From: an uncultured bacterium
GTDB taxonomy: Bacteria; Actinomycetota; Coriobacteriia; Coriobacteriales; Eggerthellaceae
Direction: 5' to 3'
Assembly (NCBI GenBank): GCA_937890835.1
Contig: CALADF010000001.1
Coordinates: forward strand, 124,001 to 188,000
DNA length: 64,000 nucleotides
Shown piece after piece: positions 25,227 through 34,048 of this stretch (position 1 is its first letter; every line of letters begins with the position of its first letter). The translations under genes and the position numbers were made by a program. The notes beneath the pieces were generated by a model, which was not told the origin of the DNA, ran no database searches, and saw nothing but the letters and a program-made list of their open reading frames with translations.

Positions 25227-27221
25227 ATGGCAAACACCACGGCCAATTACGGTAACGACAGTATTCGTCAGCTGAAAGACGAGGAGCGCGTTCGTCTACG
25301 CCCCGCCGTCATCTTCGGCTCGGACGGTCTTGACGGCTGCGCCCATGCGGCCTTTGAGATTCTTTCCAACTCGGTGGATGAGGCTCGTCAAGGTCACGGC
25401 GATCTCATCACCCTCACCGCTTTCGCCGATGGGTCCATCCAAGTCGAAGACAACGGTCGCGGGTGCCCTCTGGACTGGAATCCCACGGAGAAGCGTTTCA
25501 ACTGGGAGCTCGTCTTCTGCGAGCTGTACGCGGGCGGAAAATACAACAACAATCAGGGCGGCGACTACGATTTCTCGTTGGGCACCAACGGTTTGGGATC
25601 GTGCGCCACGCAATACGCCTCCGAGTACATGGACGTTACCGTCTGGCGTGACGGTAGCAAGTACTCGCTTCACTTCAAGAAGGGTAAAGTGGTCGGCGCC
25701 AAGAAGAAAGCCCTGATCGTCGAGCCCGCCGAGGACAGCAGAACCGGCACCACCATCAAATGGCGCCCCGATCTCGAGGTATTCACCTCGATCGACATTC
25801 CTGCCGACTGGTATCGGGAGACCATGCGTCGCCAGGCGGTCGTCAACGCGAACGTCACCTTCCGCCTGCGTCTCGAAGGCCCCGACGGTTTCACGGAGGA
25901 AGACTACTGCTACCCCAAGGGCATCGAGGACTACGTCTTCGAGAAGGTCGGCTCCGACTACCTGACCGAGCCGTTTGTCATCCAGGCCGATCGTCGCGGC
26001 CGCGATCGCGACGATCTTCCCGACTACAGCGTGAAGATCACCGCCTGCCTCTGCTTTTCCCGTACGTTCCAAATGCAGGAGTATTACCACAATTCATCAT
26101 GGCTTGAAAACGGCGGATCGCCCGAGAAGGCCGCTCGCAGCGCGTTGACCAGCGCGCTTGACGCCTACATCAAGTCGCAGGACAAGTACACCAAAAACGA
26201 ATCCGCCATCAAATGGCAGGACGTGCAGGACTGCCTGGTTTTGGTGACCAACTGCTTCTCGACGCAGACCTCCTACGAGAACCAGACGAAAAAAGCCATC
26301 AACAACCGCTTCATCCAGCAGGCGATGACGGCGTTTTTCAAGGAGCGTCTCACGACGTACCTTATCGAGAACAAGGATGCGGCCGACAAGATCGTCGAGC
26401 AGGTGCTCATCAACAAGCGTTCGCGCGAGAACGCTGAGAAAACCCGTCAAAGCATCAAGACGAATCTGCAGCAGAAAACCGATATGGCCAACCGCGTGCA
26501 GAAATTCATCGACTGCCGCTCGAAGGACAAGAGCCGTCGCGAAGTCTACATAGTAGAGGGCGACTCGGCGGCGGGCGCCATCAGAACCTCGCGCGACGCC
26601 GAGTTCCAGGGCGTCATGCCCGTTCGCGGTAAGATTCTCAACTGCTTGAAGGAGGATTACCCGCGTATCTTCAAGTCGGACATCATCATGGACTTGCTGC
26701 GGGTTCTCGGTTGCGGCGTCGAGGTCACCGACCGGCGCATGAAAAACCTCGGAACGTTCGATCTGGACAACCTGAACTGGAGCAAGGTCATCATCTGCAC
26801 CGACGCCGACGTCGACGGATATCATATCCGCACGCTCATCCTCACCATGCTCTACCGCCTTGTCCCCACGCTCATCGATGAGGGTTTCGTCTATATCGCC
26901 GAATCGCCGCTTTACGAGATCAACTGCAAGGAGAAAACCTATTTCGCGTACACGGAGCTCGAGAAGAACAACATCCTGAAGGAAATCGGCGATCAAAAAT
27001 GCTCGATCAACCGCTCGAAAGGTCTTGGCGAGAATGATCCCGACATGATGTGGCTCACCACCATGAACCCTGAGACGCGCAGGTTGATCAAGGTGCAGCC
27101 CGAAGACGTCGCTACCATGGAAAGCATGTTCAACCTCCTGCTCGGCAACGATGACGAAGGCCGTAAGAGGCATATCGCCGAGCACGGCAGGGAGTATCTC
27201 GATCAACTCGACCTGCAGTAA
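25227..27221 (+). CDS. Type IIA topoisomerase subunit B
   Basis: Encodes 664 residues, homologous to GyrB/ParE. ATPase domain: EILSNSVDEA (Glu44, Asn48), DNGRGCPLD and GTNGLGS. Transducer domain follows, then the TOPRIM domain with EGDSAAGAI (about residue 443) and DADVDGYHIRTL, and the C-terminal KGLGENDPDMMW. It relaxes or decatenates DNA with the A subunit downstream. The canonical GyrB TOPRIM motif is EGDSAGGSA; here the second Gly is replaced. The pair resembles the second topoisomerase of Coriobacteriia and I cannot say whether it acts as a topoisomerase IV. ATG preceded by a weak ribosome site (GAAAGAGCGA). Confidence 0.93.
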   Translation: MANTTANYGNDSIRQLKDEERVRLRPAVIFGSDGLDGCAHAAFEILSNSVDEARQGHGDLITLTAFADGSIQVEDNGRGCPLDWNPTEKRFNWELVFCELYAGGKYNNNQGGDYDFSLGTNGLGSCATQYASEYMDVTVWRDGSKYSLHFKKGKVVGAKKKALIVEPAEDSRTGTTIKWRPDLEVFTSIDIPADWYRETMRRQAVVNANVTFRLRLEGPDGFTEEDYCYPKGIEDYVFEKVGSDYLTEPFVIQADRRGRDRDDLPDYSVKITACLCFSRTFQMQEYYHNSSWLENGGSPEKAARSALTSALDAYIKSQDKYTKNESAIKWQDVQDCLVLVTNCFSTQTSYENQTKKAINNRFIQQAMTAFFKERLTTYLIENKDAADKIVEQVLINKRSRENAEKTRQSIKTNLQQKTDMANRVQKFIDCRSKDKSRREVYIVEGDSAAGAIRTSRDAEFQGVMPVRGKILNCLKEDYPRIFKSDIIMDLLRVLGCGVEVTDRRMKNLGTFDLDNLNWSKVIICTDADVDGYHIRTLILTMLYRLVPTLIDEGFVYIAESPLYEINCKEKTYFAYTELEKNNILKEIGDQKCSINRSKGLGENDPDMMWLTTMNPETRRLIKVQPEDVATMESMFNLLLGNDDEGRKRHIAEHGREYLDQLDLQ

Positions 27222-27293
27222 CCATTTGAGAAACCGACGGGTCGCCGAAAGCGGCTCGCCTGACGGATCCGCTTTACGTAACAAGGGGAGAAC

Positions 27294-29540
27294 GTGGCAA
27301 AGAAGACCAAAACAGCACCGAAGAAAAAGCATGTGGACAACCCTAACGTCATTGGCTTGCATTCGGAGGTGACCGAGCAGCCCATCACGCAGACTCTCGA
27401 GTCGAACTATATGCCCTATGCCATGAGCACCAACGTATCGCGCGCATTCCCGGAAATCGACGGCTTCAAGCCCTCGCATCGCAAGCTTCTCTACACCATG
27501 TACAAGATGGGTCTTTTAACCGGAGCCCGCCAGAAGAGCGCGAACATCGTCGGACAAACCATGAAGCTCAACCCTCATGGCGACAGCGCCATCTACGAAA
27601 CCATGGTTCGTCTCGCCACGGGCAACGAGGCGCTGCTCGCGCCGTTCGTGGAGTCCAAGGGGAACTTCGGTAAGTACTACTCCGGGGACTTGAGCTACGC
27701 CGCCTCGCGTTACACCGAGGCAAAGCTTTCTCCCATCTGCGCCGAGATCTTCAAGGACATCGACAAGAACCCCGTCGACTTCATCGACAGCTACGACGGC
27801 GCCATGAAGGAGCCGCGTCTTTTGCCGACGACGTTTCCCAACATCCTCGTTTCCGCCAACAAAGGCATCGGCGTTGCCATGGCGTCGGATATCTGCGGTT
27901 TCAACCTCAACGAGACGTGCACGGCGACCATGCACTACCTCGAGGATCCCGACTGCGACCTGATCGAGTACATGCCCGCCCCCGATTTCTCAACCGGCGG
28001 GGAGATCATCTACCGCCGCGAGGAGATGGAGCGCATCTTCAACACGGGCACGGGCAGCTTCCAGATTCGCTCGCGCTGGCGTTATCTGCCCGATGAGCGC
28101 ATCATCGAGGTGTACGAGATCCCCTACACCACCAAAACCGACGTCATCATCGATCGCATCGTGAAGCTTTCCAAGGAAGGCAAGGTGCGCGAGATCGCCG
28201 ACATTCGCGACGAGACCGATCTTTCCGGCTTGCGCATCGCCATCGATCTCAAGCGGGGCGTTGATCCCGAGCAGCTTATGGCGAAGTTGTTCCGTTCCAC
28301 CACGCTGCAGGATTCGTTCTCATGCAACTTCAACGTGCTAGTGGACGGGTATCCGCGCGTCATGGGCGTTCGCGAGATCTTGCGGGAGTGGGTCGCATGG
28401 CGCGTGGACTCCACGCGTCGCCGCTTGAACTTCGACCTGGAGAAGAAAAGCGATCGCCTGCATCTGCTTCACGGCTTGGAGGCCATCCTGCTCGACATCG
28501 ACAAGGCCATCTCCATCATTCGCGGCACGAAGCTGGAATGCGACGTCGTGCCCAATCTCATGAAGGGCTTCGGGATCGACCAGGTTCAGGCGGAGTTCGT
28601 CGCGGAGATCAAGCTGCGCAACATCAACGAGGAATACATCCTCAACCGCACCAGGGACATCGAGAAGCTCGAGGGCGACATCGCGAAGCTGCGTGATGTT
28701 TTGAGCAGCGAGAAGAAGATCAAGCAGGTCATTCACGATGAGCTGGCTGCGGTGAATAAAAAGCATGTGATGCCGCGCAGAACGGGGCTGGTCGCGCCTT
28801 CGGAGATCGTCGAGGTGAATCTCGAGCCCGAGGTTGAGGAGTACCCCGTGACCATGATGCTCTCGCGTGACGGGTATCTGAAGAAGATGACCGATCGCGT
28901 GCTGAGGAAGGCTTCGACGCTCAAGTACAAAGACGGCGACGAGCCGTTCATCGAGTTCGCTTCTTCGAACACCCACGACCTTCTTGTGTTCACCGATAAG
29001 TGCCAGGTGTACAAGTGCAAGGTCGCTGCGTTCGAGGACACGAAATCGGCTCAGCTCGGGTCGTATCTTCCCACCGACTTGGAGATGGATGCTGACGAAT
29101 CCGTGACCTGGGTCATCGACCCTGAAGATTACACGGCCGACGCCCTGTACGTCTTCGAAGACGGTCGAGTGGCGCGTGTCGCGCTGTCAGGTTACGTCAC
29201 CAAGACGAACCGCAAGCGCTTGAAGAACGCGATATACGGCGGCAGCAAGCTTTTGTTCGCGACGGTGTTGAAGGAGGATCGTGATCTCGCGCTTGTTTCA
29301 AGCGACAACCGCTTGGTCAATTTCAGCACGGCGCTTCTGAAGACCAAGACCACGAACAGCACGCAAGGCGTTCGCGTGCTCACCGCCAAGGAAGGTCGCA
29401 CGGTCGCCATGGTCGGCACTGCCGAGGAGTTCCTCGGCGCGGAGGCGCCGCTCGATAAGTTCCGCGCCGTGACGCTTCCGTCGTCGGGCGCGCCCATGAA
29501 GGAGTCGGATATGAAGAGCCTGTTCGACCTGGAGGGTTAG
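27294..29540 (+). CDS. Type IIA topoisomerase subunit A
   Basis: Encodes 748 residues, homologous to GyrA/ParC. The catalytic Tyr140 lies in AASRYTEAKLSP. The breakage-reunion domain, a coiled-coil gate (about 380-500) and a C-terminal beta-pinwheel with repeated blades are all present. It has a lysine-rich N-terminal tail. Start GTG at 27294 with AGGGGAG upstream, 72 bases after the B subunit. The length (748) is close to ParC, but no GyrA-box was identified with certainty. Confidence 0.93.
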   Translation: MAKKTKTAPKKKHVDNPNVIGLHSEVTEQPITQTLESNYMPYAMSTNVSRAFPEIDGFKPSHRKLLYTMYKMGLLTGARQKSANIVGQTMKLNPHGDSAIYETMVRLATGNEALLAPFVESKGNFGKYYSGDLSYAASRYTEAKLSPICAEIFKDIDKNPVDFIDSYDGAMKEPRLLPTTFPNILVSANKGIGVAMASDICGFNLNETCTATMHYLEDPDCDLIEYMPAPDFSTGGEIIYRREEMERIFNTGTGSFQIRSRWRYLPDERIIEVYEIPYTTKTDVIIDRIVKLSKEGKVREIADIRDETDLSGLRIAIDLKRGVDPEQLMAKLFRSTTLQDSFSCNFNVLVDGYPRVMGVREILREWVAWRVDSTRRRLNFDLEKKSDRLHLLHGLEAILLDIDKAISIIRGTKLECDVVPNLMKGFGIDQVQAEFVAEIKLRNINEEYILNRTRDIEKLEGDIAKLRDVLSSEKKIKQVIHDELAAVNKKHVMPRRTGLVAPSEIVEVNLEPEVEEYPVTMMLSRDGYLKKMTDRVLRKASTLKYKDGDEPFIEFASSNTHDLLVFTDKCQVYKCKVAAFEDTKSAQLGSYLPTDLEMDADESVTWVIDPEDYTADALYVFEDGRVARVALSGYVTKTNRKRLKNAIYGGSKLLFATVLKEDRDLALVSSDNRLVNFSTALLKTKTTNSTQGVRVLTAKEGRTVAMVGTAEEFLGAEAPLDKFRAVTLPSSGAPMKESDMKSLFDLEG

Positions 29541-29653
29541 ACCAGGTGTGTTGCGATGGCGCGCGCTGCGTTGCGGCGCGTTTCGTCAGTTGTTGACGGA
29601 ACATGAAGGTCGCCCGAGCCCGCGGGCTCATGTTCTTAGAAGGAGTTTCGAGC

Positions 29654-29692
29654 ATGTTGAACATTCTGTTCGTATGCCACGGGAACATCTGA
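29654..29692 (+). pseudogene. Orphaned 5' end of the LMW-PTP gene
   Basis: A strong AGAAGGAG ribosome site and an ATG open a 12-codon reading frame (MLNILFVCHGNI then TGA). This matches the N-terminus of low-molecular-weight protein tyrosine phosphatases and the start of the gene at 36670. The frame stops a few bases after the integration site. It is the severed host start of the phosphatase gene, cut off by the element. Confidence 0.85.
29672..29691 (+). repeat. attL core
   Basis: Direct repeat of attR. The first eight bases (GTATGCCA) are identical, and 16 of 20 bases match overall. The four differences fall at third codon positions of the phosphatase frame. It encodes the P-loop residues VCHGN. 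Confidence 0.8.
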
Positions 29693-29701
29693 CGTTAAGG
29701 G

Positions 29702-29740
29702 CAAACCGCCTCATAAATGAGCGGTTTGTCCTTATCTTTT
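29702..29740 (+). terminator. Terminator just inside attL
   Basis: A 12-bp stem with one bulge (29702-29714 with 29717-29728) closed by AA, followed by TCCTTATCTTTT. It faces right, so it would stop host transcripts that enter from the severed phosphatase promoter. On the minus strand the T-run is weaker. Confidence 0.75.
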
Positions 29741-29749
29741 GAGCCCCGT

Positions 29750-29770
29750 GCAACTTTTTTACAACTTTTG
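29750..29770. repeat. Left arm-type integrase sites
   Basis: Two adjacent copies of (G/A)CAACTTTT (29750-29758 and 29761-29769) and the 13-mer TTTACAACTTTTG at 29758-29770, which recurs exactly at 36542-36554. Location near attL and match to the right-hand copies make them candidate integrase arm-binding sites. Confidence 0.6.
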
Positions 29771-29802
29771 GCGGGTGCAAATCTGATTGTGCGAAACGCT
29801 CC

Positions 29803-30138
29803 CTAGTCGCGTTGCTTCGCGAGCGCGTTTCTGAGCGCACGCAAAACCTCAATTGCCACGGGCAGTTCGTTGGCCTCAAACGAATCTAGAATCTCCTGCA
29901 CCTCCGCCGAGAGCGCGGCCTTGTCGGGCTTCGGCGCGTCCGACAAAAGCGCGTCTACCCCAACTGAAAGCTCGTCGGCGATTTTCGCCAGCACGGGCTG
30001 ACTCAGCTTCGTGTTTCCGGTCTCGATATGGCTCATATGCGTAACGGAGATGCCGACCCTTCCCGCCAGCGCCTCCTGCGACAGACCGCATGCCTTGCGG
30101 TAGCGCCTAATCCGCTGGCCTATTTCGAAGTACTTCAT
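29803..30138 (-). CDS. XRE-family regulator of the element
   Basis: Encodes 111 residues. A classical helix-turn-helix of the XRE/Cro type at about 5-62 (IGQRIRRYRKACGLSQEALAG, HMSHIETGNTKLS) is followed by a short C-terminal helical region (about 75-111) likely for dimerisation. It is read away from the cargo and faces the palindrome at 30210-30229, so it is the likely repressor of the element. ATG at 30138 is chosen from the domain boundary; an ATG 12 bases upstream is possible. Confidence 0.87.
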   Translation of the reverse strand: MKYFEIGQRIRRYRKACGLSQEALAGRVGISVTHMSHIETGNTKLSQPVLAKIADELSVGVDALLSDAPKPDKAALSAEVQEILDSFEANELPVAIEVLRALRNALAKQRD

Positions 30139-30196
30139 GCAATCACCGCCCATAAAAATCAAGTTGCCTTGAATCCTATGGGCGATTTCTGTCGAC

Positions 30197-30229
30197 TATA
30201 ATAACCTGTATAGGCTGTTTTATGCCTAT
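30197..30229 (+). promoter_or_regulatory. Cargo promoter and operator candidate
   Basis: A consensus TATAAT (30197-30202) is followed by an inverted repeat ATAGGC-N8-GCCTAT (30210-30229). The arms extend to ten bases with two mismatches. It is about 70 bases from the start of the XRE gene and is A/T-rich compared with its flanks. Binding by the XRE protein is inferred from position. Confidence 0.6.
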
Positions 30230-30323
30230 GTAGTTTAATTATGAAAGCAGAGGCGCAGCAAAGGCCGCGCGAGCGCCTTACTGGGGCGATTTGCCCCGCG
30301 AAACGAGAGAAAGGGTCGGGCAC

Positions 30324-31112
30324 ATGGGGAGCCAAGGAGATTTGCTATCGGGAGTCGCCACAGCGCACGATTTGATGCATCGCGTGGTGGGGCTGCAGAA
30401 CCGCATCAACCAGCTGAGCACGCAGTTCGCCGCCAAGACGGAGAAGAAGACCAAGCGGCATCCCGTGCTCTACGCCGTAGCGGGCTTCCTCATCGCGTTC
30501 GCGCTCATCACGAGCACCCCGCTGAAGGCCATCACGTACCCGATAACCATTCCGTTCTTCTCGATGGGCGGCATGGAGCTTCAGGTGATGGTTTGGAACA
30601 TCGTCAATCTCGTGCTGTCCGCCATCATCGGCGCGGTTCTGTATGGGGTCATTTCCAAGTCCGCCGACAAGGGGCGCGCCCGAAAGAACGCCGCCATCGA
30701 CCAGGCCAACGCGCAGGTGGAGGCCAGCAATCAGGCGCTCGCCCAGAGCATCGAGCAGACGCGTCAGGAGATAGTCGCCGTGCAGCAGCGCTGGGCGGCG
30801 GAGGTCGCGCCGTGGTACCCGATGGACTACGACAGTATCGACGCCGTGGACTTCTTCCTCGCCGCCGTGCGCAACCACCGAGCCAGCACGGTGCAGGAGA
30901 TGGTCAACCTCTACGAGACCGAACGGCATCAGCGCCGCATGGAGCAGGGCCAGCAGCAGATTCTCAACCAGCAGCGCATCGGAAACATGCTGCAGCTGGG
31001 CAACCTGTTCATGCAGGGACAGATTCTCAGCCAAGCCCAGCAGATAAACGCAAACACCGCCAGCGCCAGCAGCAACCTCGACTGGATTGCCAACGCGATG
31101 GGCAAGCGGTAG
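30324..31112 (+). CDS. Element membrane coiled-coil protein
   Basis: Encodes 262 residues of unknown family. Two transmembrane helices (about 47-65 and 88-108) are preceded by a basic amphipathic segment. A long Gln/Ala/Glu-rich coiled coil (about 113-152) follows, then a WYP-containing region and a Gln-rich helix near the end. The gene opens the rightward cargo transcription unit. ATG at 30324 is preferred because AAAGGG lies at a normal distance; an in-frame TTG is 33 bases upstream. No enzyme motif is visible. Confidence 0.78.
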   Translation: MGSQGDLLSGVATAHDLMHRVVGLQNRINQLSTQFAAKTEKKTKRHPVLYAVAGFLIAFALITSTPLKAITYPITIPFFSMGGMELQVMVWNIVNLVLSAIIGAVLYGVISKSADKGRARKNAAIDQANAQVEASNQALAQSIEQTRQEIVAVQQRWAAEVAPWYPMDYDSIDAVDFFLAAVRNHRASTVQEMVNLYETERHQRRMEQGQQQILNQQRIGNMLQLGNLFMQGQILSQAQQINANTASASSNLDWIANAMGKR

Positions 31113-31255
31113 CGGCGTGCCGCCGAACCCCGCTGCATGGATCATGGCGGTTTTCGCCACGATCCATGCAGCGGGCAACCGATGTGAAGCGACATACGTG
31201 GCGGCTACCGCCACCTTCGGACAGCGTGTGCAACAAACGTAAAGGAGCAAGAGCA

Positions 31256-32503
31256 ATGGAGAAAACGGAACGGACGGGAAGGGCGGCGCGTCTCGTGATG
31301 CTGCTCGCGGCATGCGCCCTGCTGCTTCTGACGGCGCGCCCCGCGTACGCCTCAGAGGTGGCGAGTGGCGACGGCTGGTCGCTGGACGATGCGGGCGTGC
31401 TCGCGCTTTCCGAGGACATCGCCCCGATAGGCGCGGGCGGGGCCTACGAATGGGAGCCGTACGCCGCTCAGGTCAAGGAAGTCGTGGTGGCCGAGGGCGT
31501 GACCGAGATTCCCAACATGGCGTTTGCCACGCGAGACGGCGTGAGCTATAGCAGCCTGCAGAAGGCGACCATGTCCTCGACGGTAAGGACAATCGGCGTG
31601 AGCGCGTTCGCCGACAATCCCTCTCTCACCGAGGTGCGCCTGAACGAGGGCTTGGAGCGCGTGGAGAACGTGGCGTTCGGCGGAGCGGGCTTCGCGGAAA
31701 TCGAGCTGCCCGAGAACGTGACGTGGGGCTCGGACGTGTTCATCGACTGTGACAGCCTCGTCTCAGTGACCATCCCCGCAGGCTCCGAATGGGGCGGCGG
31801 CAACGCGCAGTTCTACGGCTGTGACAGCCTTGAGACCGTGTACGTCGAGGAGGGCGTGACTCAGATTCCCGCCACGTTCCTTGGCGGCTGCGGCAGCCTC
31901 GAGTACGTGTGGGTGCCCAAGTCGGTCACCGAGTTCGTGGGCACGCCCATTCTGGGCGGCTGCATCATCGGATACACGGGCACGGCGGCCGAGGAATACG
32001 CGAACTGGAGGCAGGAGGTCGGCGTCAATGTAGTCGATTTCCACGCCATCGATGGCAACGAGCACGCCTACAGCGAATGGCGGACGGTGGCCGAGCCTAC
32101 TTGCACGGAGAGCGGCGTGCAGGCGCGCGCCTGCGAAATCTGCGGAGCCGAACAGTCACAGGAGCTGGATGCCAAGGGTCATGTCTGGGACGGCGGAGTG
32201 GTGACGCAGGAGCCCACCGAGAGCGCCGAGGGCGTGAGGACGTACGCCTGCGCGGCATGCGGCCAGACCAAGACCGAGGCAATCGCCAAGCTCCCGCAGA
32301 CGGGCGGGGACGAGCCGCAGGACGGCGACCGACCCGGCGGGTCGGCGGATGCGAATGAGGGCTCCGCTCAGGAAGGCGCGCAGGACGAGCTTCCCCAGAC
32401 GGGCGACGGCATGCTTGCACTCGTCGGCCTGCCCGCTCTCGCCTTGCTGCTCGTCTCTGCGGGTTTGATTCTGGCGGCAAGAAATCGGGCGGAGCGCTCG
32501 TAA
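31256..32503 (+). CDS. LPXTG-anchored leucine-rich-repeat surface protein
   Basis: Encodes 415 residues. Signal peptide (cleavage near residue 31, PAYA), then BspA-type leucine-rich repeats (about 70-240, LRR_5 pattern such as SLTEVRLNEGLERVENVAF), then a Cys-rich CxxC wall domain (about 255-345). The canonical sortase signal LPQTG is at 379-383, followed by a hydrophobic helix and a positive tail. A second LPQTG occurs at 346-350, inside the protein. BspA repeats commonly bind host or bacterial surfaces; this is family knowledge, not proof for this protein. A_A_AGGAGC ribosome site upstream. Confidence 0.88.
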   Translation: MEKTERTGRAARLVMLLAACALLLLTARPAYASEVASGDGWSLDDAGVLALSEDIAPIGAGGAYEWEPYAAQVKEVVVAEGVTEIPNMAFATRDGVSYSSLQKATMSSTVRTIGVSAFADNPSLTEVRLNEGLERVENVAFGGAGFAEIELPENVTWGSDVFIDCDSLVSVTIPAGSEWGGGNAQFYGCDSLETVYVEEGVTQIPATFLGGCGSLEYVWVPKSVTEFVGTPILGGCIIGYTGTAAEEYANWRQEVGVNVVDFHAIDGNEHAYSEWRTVAEPTCTESGVQARACEICGAEQSQELDAKGHVWDGGVVTQEPTESAEGVRTYACAACGQTKTEAIAKLPQTGGDEPQDGDRPGGSADANEGSAQEGAQDELPQTGDGMLALVGLPALALLLVSAGLILAARNRAERS

Positions 32504-32539
32504 CCTAAGGCGATTCACGTAGCAAGGAGGAAATAATTC

Positions 32540-33529
32540 ATGAGGCAATACACGAGAAGGAACGTCTTGAAGATGCTCGGGGTGGGCGCGGTCACCGTGG
32601 TCGGCCTCGGGCTGGTCGGATGCAGCGGCTCGGGCGAGGGCGGTGCCGCCAGCAGCGCGAGCGAGCCCGTGCCCGCGTCGCAGGCTTTCGCGCAGGCGGG
32701 CGTTTGGATGCAGTACGACGGCGACGAGCAAATCGGGAAGGACGTGGAAATCGAACGCATCCTGTCGTTCGACGGCAACGGCAACGTGGCGGTGTACCAG
32801 TGCGACGGCGCGACCTTCGGCGACCTGAACGGCCTTTCCAACGAGCAGATAATCGAGCTCGCCAAGGAGCTGGACAGGGCCGTGTTCGAGGCGGAGAAGC
32901 AGGCGGCAATCGAAAGCGCCGACGAGGCCATCCAGGCGTGGCAGCAGTGCTACGACGCCCTGAAGGCGGAAGCCGACGCGGGCACCTACGACTCCATGAA
33001 CAACTACGGTGCCTACGGCATCGAAGGCGTACCCGAGGAGGAACGCGCGGCGGCCATCGAGGAGTTCCAAATCGCGCTGGAGAACACGAAGAGCTCGCTC
33101 GATGCCGCCAACGAGGGCCAGGCGTTCAACGAGGCGGCGGAGTATCAGGAGCCGCAGCCCCAGCCCTACACGCTCGCGCTCGAAACCGACGGCTCGGGCA
33201 ACGTCGCGGCGGGCGAGGAAATCCGCTTCCCAGCGCGCCGCTTCAGCTTCTACCAGATAGAGGTTGACGATACGACGGACCTCGAAAGCCCCGAGACGCG
33301 CTTCCGCGTGCTGGCGGACTACGGCTGGCACAACGACACCGAGATTCCCGAGAATGTCTTCAGCGCCCCTGAGGATTCCATCGGGCTGTACTCGTCCAAC
33401 TACTCGACCACGCAGGCGGTCTACGATACCACCTTCGGCGGGTATTCGGGCCTCGCCACCGTCGTGGAGGAAGGCCACGCGGGCTTCACATGGGACACGA
33501 CCGACGCAGAGGGCGTAGAGGTGGATTAG
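32540..33529 (+). CDS. Element lipoprotein with Arg-rich signal
   Basis: Encodes 329 residues. The N-terminus MRQYTRRNVLKMLG has a twin-Arg pattern and the lipobox LVGC places a lipid on Cys28, so the protein is anchored outside the membrane, possibly exported by Tat. A helical region (about 100-180) and a C-terminal beta-rich domain follow. No known enzyme signature is visible. It lies 36 bases after the LPXTG gene with AAGGAGG upstream, so the two are probably co-transcribed. Confidence 0.82.
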   Translation: MRQYTRRNVLKMLGVGAVTVVGLGLVGCSGSGEGGAASSASEPVPASQAFAQAGVWMQYDGDEQIGKDVEIERILSFDGNGNVAVYQCDGATFGDLNGLSNEQIIELAKELDRAVFEAEKQAAIESADEAIQAWQQCYDALKAEADAGTYDSMNNYGAYGIEGVPEEERAAAIEEFQIALENTKSSLDAANEGQAFNEAAEYQEPQPQPYTLALETDGSGNVAAGEEIRFPARRFSFYQIEVDDTTDLESPETRFRVLADYGWHNDTEIPENVFSAPEDSIGLYSSNYSTTQAVYDTTFGGYSGLATVVEEGHAGFTWDTTDAEGVEVD

Positions 33530-33566
33530 GGAGCCGCGCATCGGGCAAATCGCAATACGACCGCAT

Positions 33567-33598
33567 GGCCGCATCCGATTTTCGGGTGCGGCCTTTTC
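33567..33598 (+). terminator. Terminator after the element lipoprotein gene
   Basis: A 12-bp stem (33567-33578 with 33582-33593) with a TTT loop, followed by TTTT. A clear intrinsic terminator, 38 bases after the lipoprotein stop codon. Confidence 0.9.
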
Positions 33599-33709
33599 GT
33601 TTCGGGCCGCATCTCGTCGCGCTCGATCCCCGATTCCGCAGCAGATCACGTCTTGCGCCGTGAGTATGCCTGCGGCATCGGGGAGGTAGCGCGAAGGGAG
33701 GTGCTGAAC

Positions 33710-34048
33710 ATGAAAGATAAGGACAAGGACAAATTCAGCATCGAGGAAGAGACGGAGTGGCGCATTCAGGTTCTCAAGCGCACGGCGCGAATCAGCGCGG
33801 CGAAGGCAAAGCAGCTCGAGCGTGAGAAGAATGCGATGCGCAGGAAGGAGCCGCTCGAGGACAGGGAGGGGCTCGAGGGCACCCTGAGGTGCATCGACAA
33901 CGTGATGGAGTGGCGCTTCGTGGACGAGTTTGGGCGTGTGGAGCTCGATGCGGACATGCTCTCCATGCACATCACGGTCGGGGAGCTTCGGTTCATCCGC
34001 GCATGCGTCGTGCGAGCAATCGAGGAACTGGAAGGAGGCGCGCGGTGA
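33710..34048 (+). CDS. Small hydrophilic element protein
   Basis: Encodes 112 residues, very rich in Lys, Glu and Arg, mostly helical by composition. GGGAGGTG precedes the ATG at 33710. The C-terminal half (IDNVMEWRFVDEFGRVELDADML) contains a conserved-looking aromatic patch. It overlaps the next gene by four bases, so the two are translationally coupled. No family recognised. Confidence 0.7.
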   Translation: MKDKDKDKFSIEEETEWRIQVLKRTARISAAKAKQLEREKNAMRRKEPLEDREGLEGTLRCIDNVMEWRFVDEFGRVELDADMLSMHITVGELRFIRACVVRAIEELEGGAR

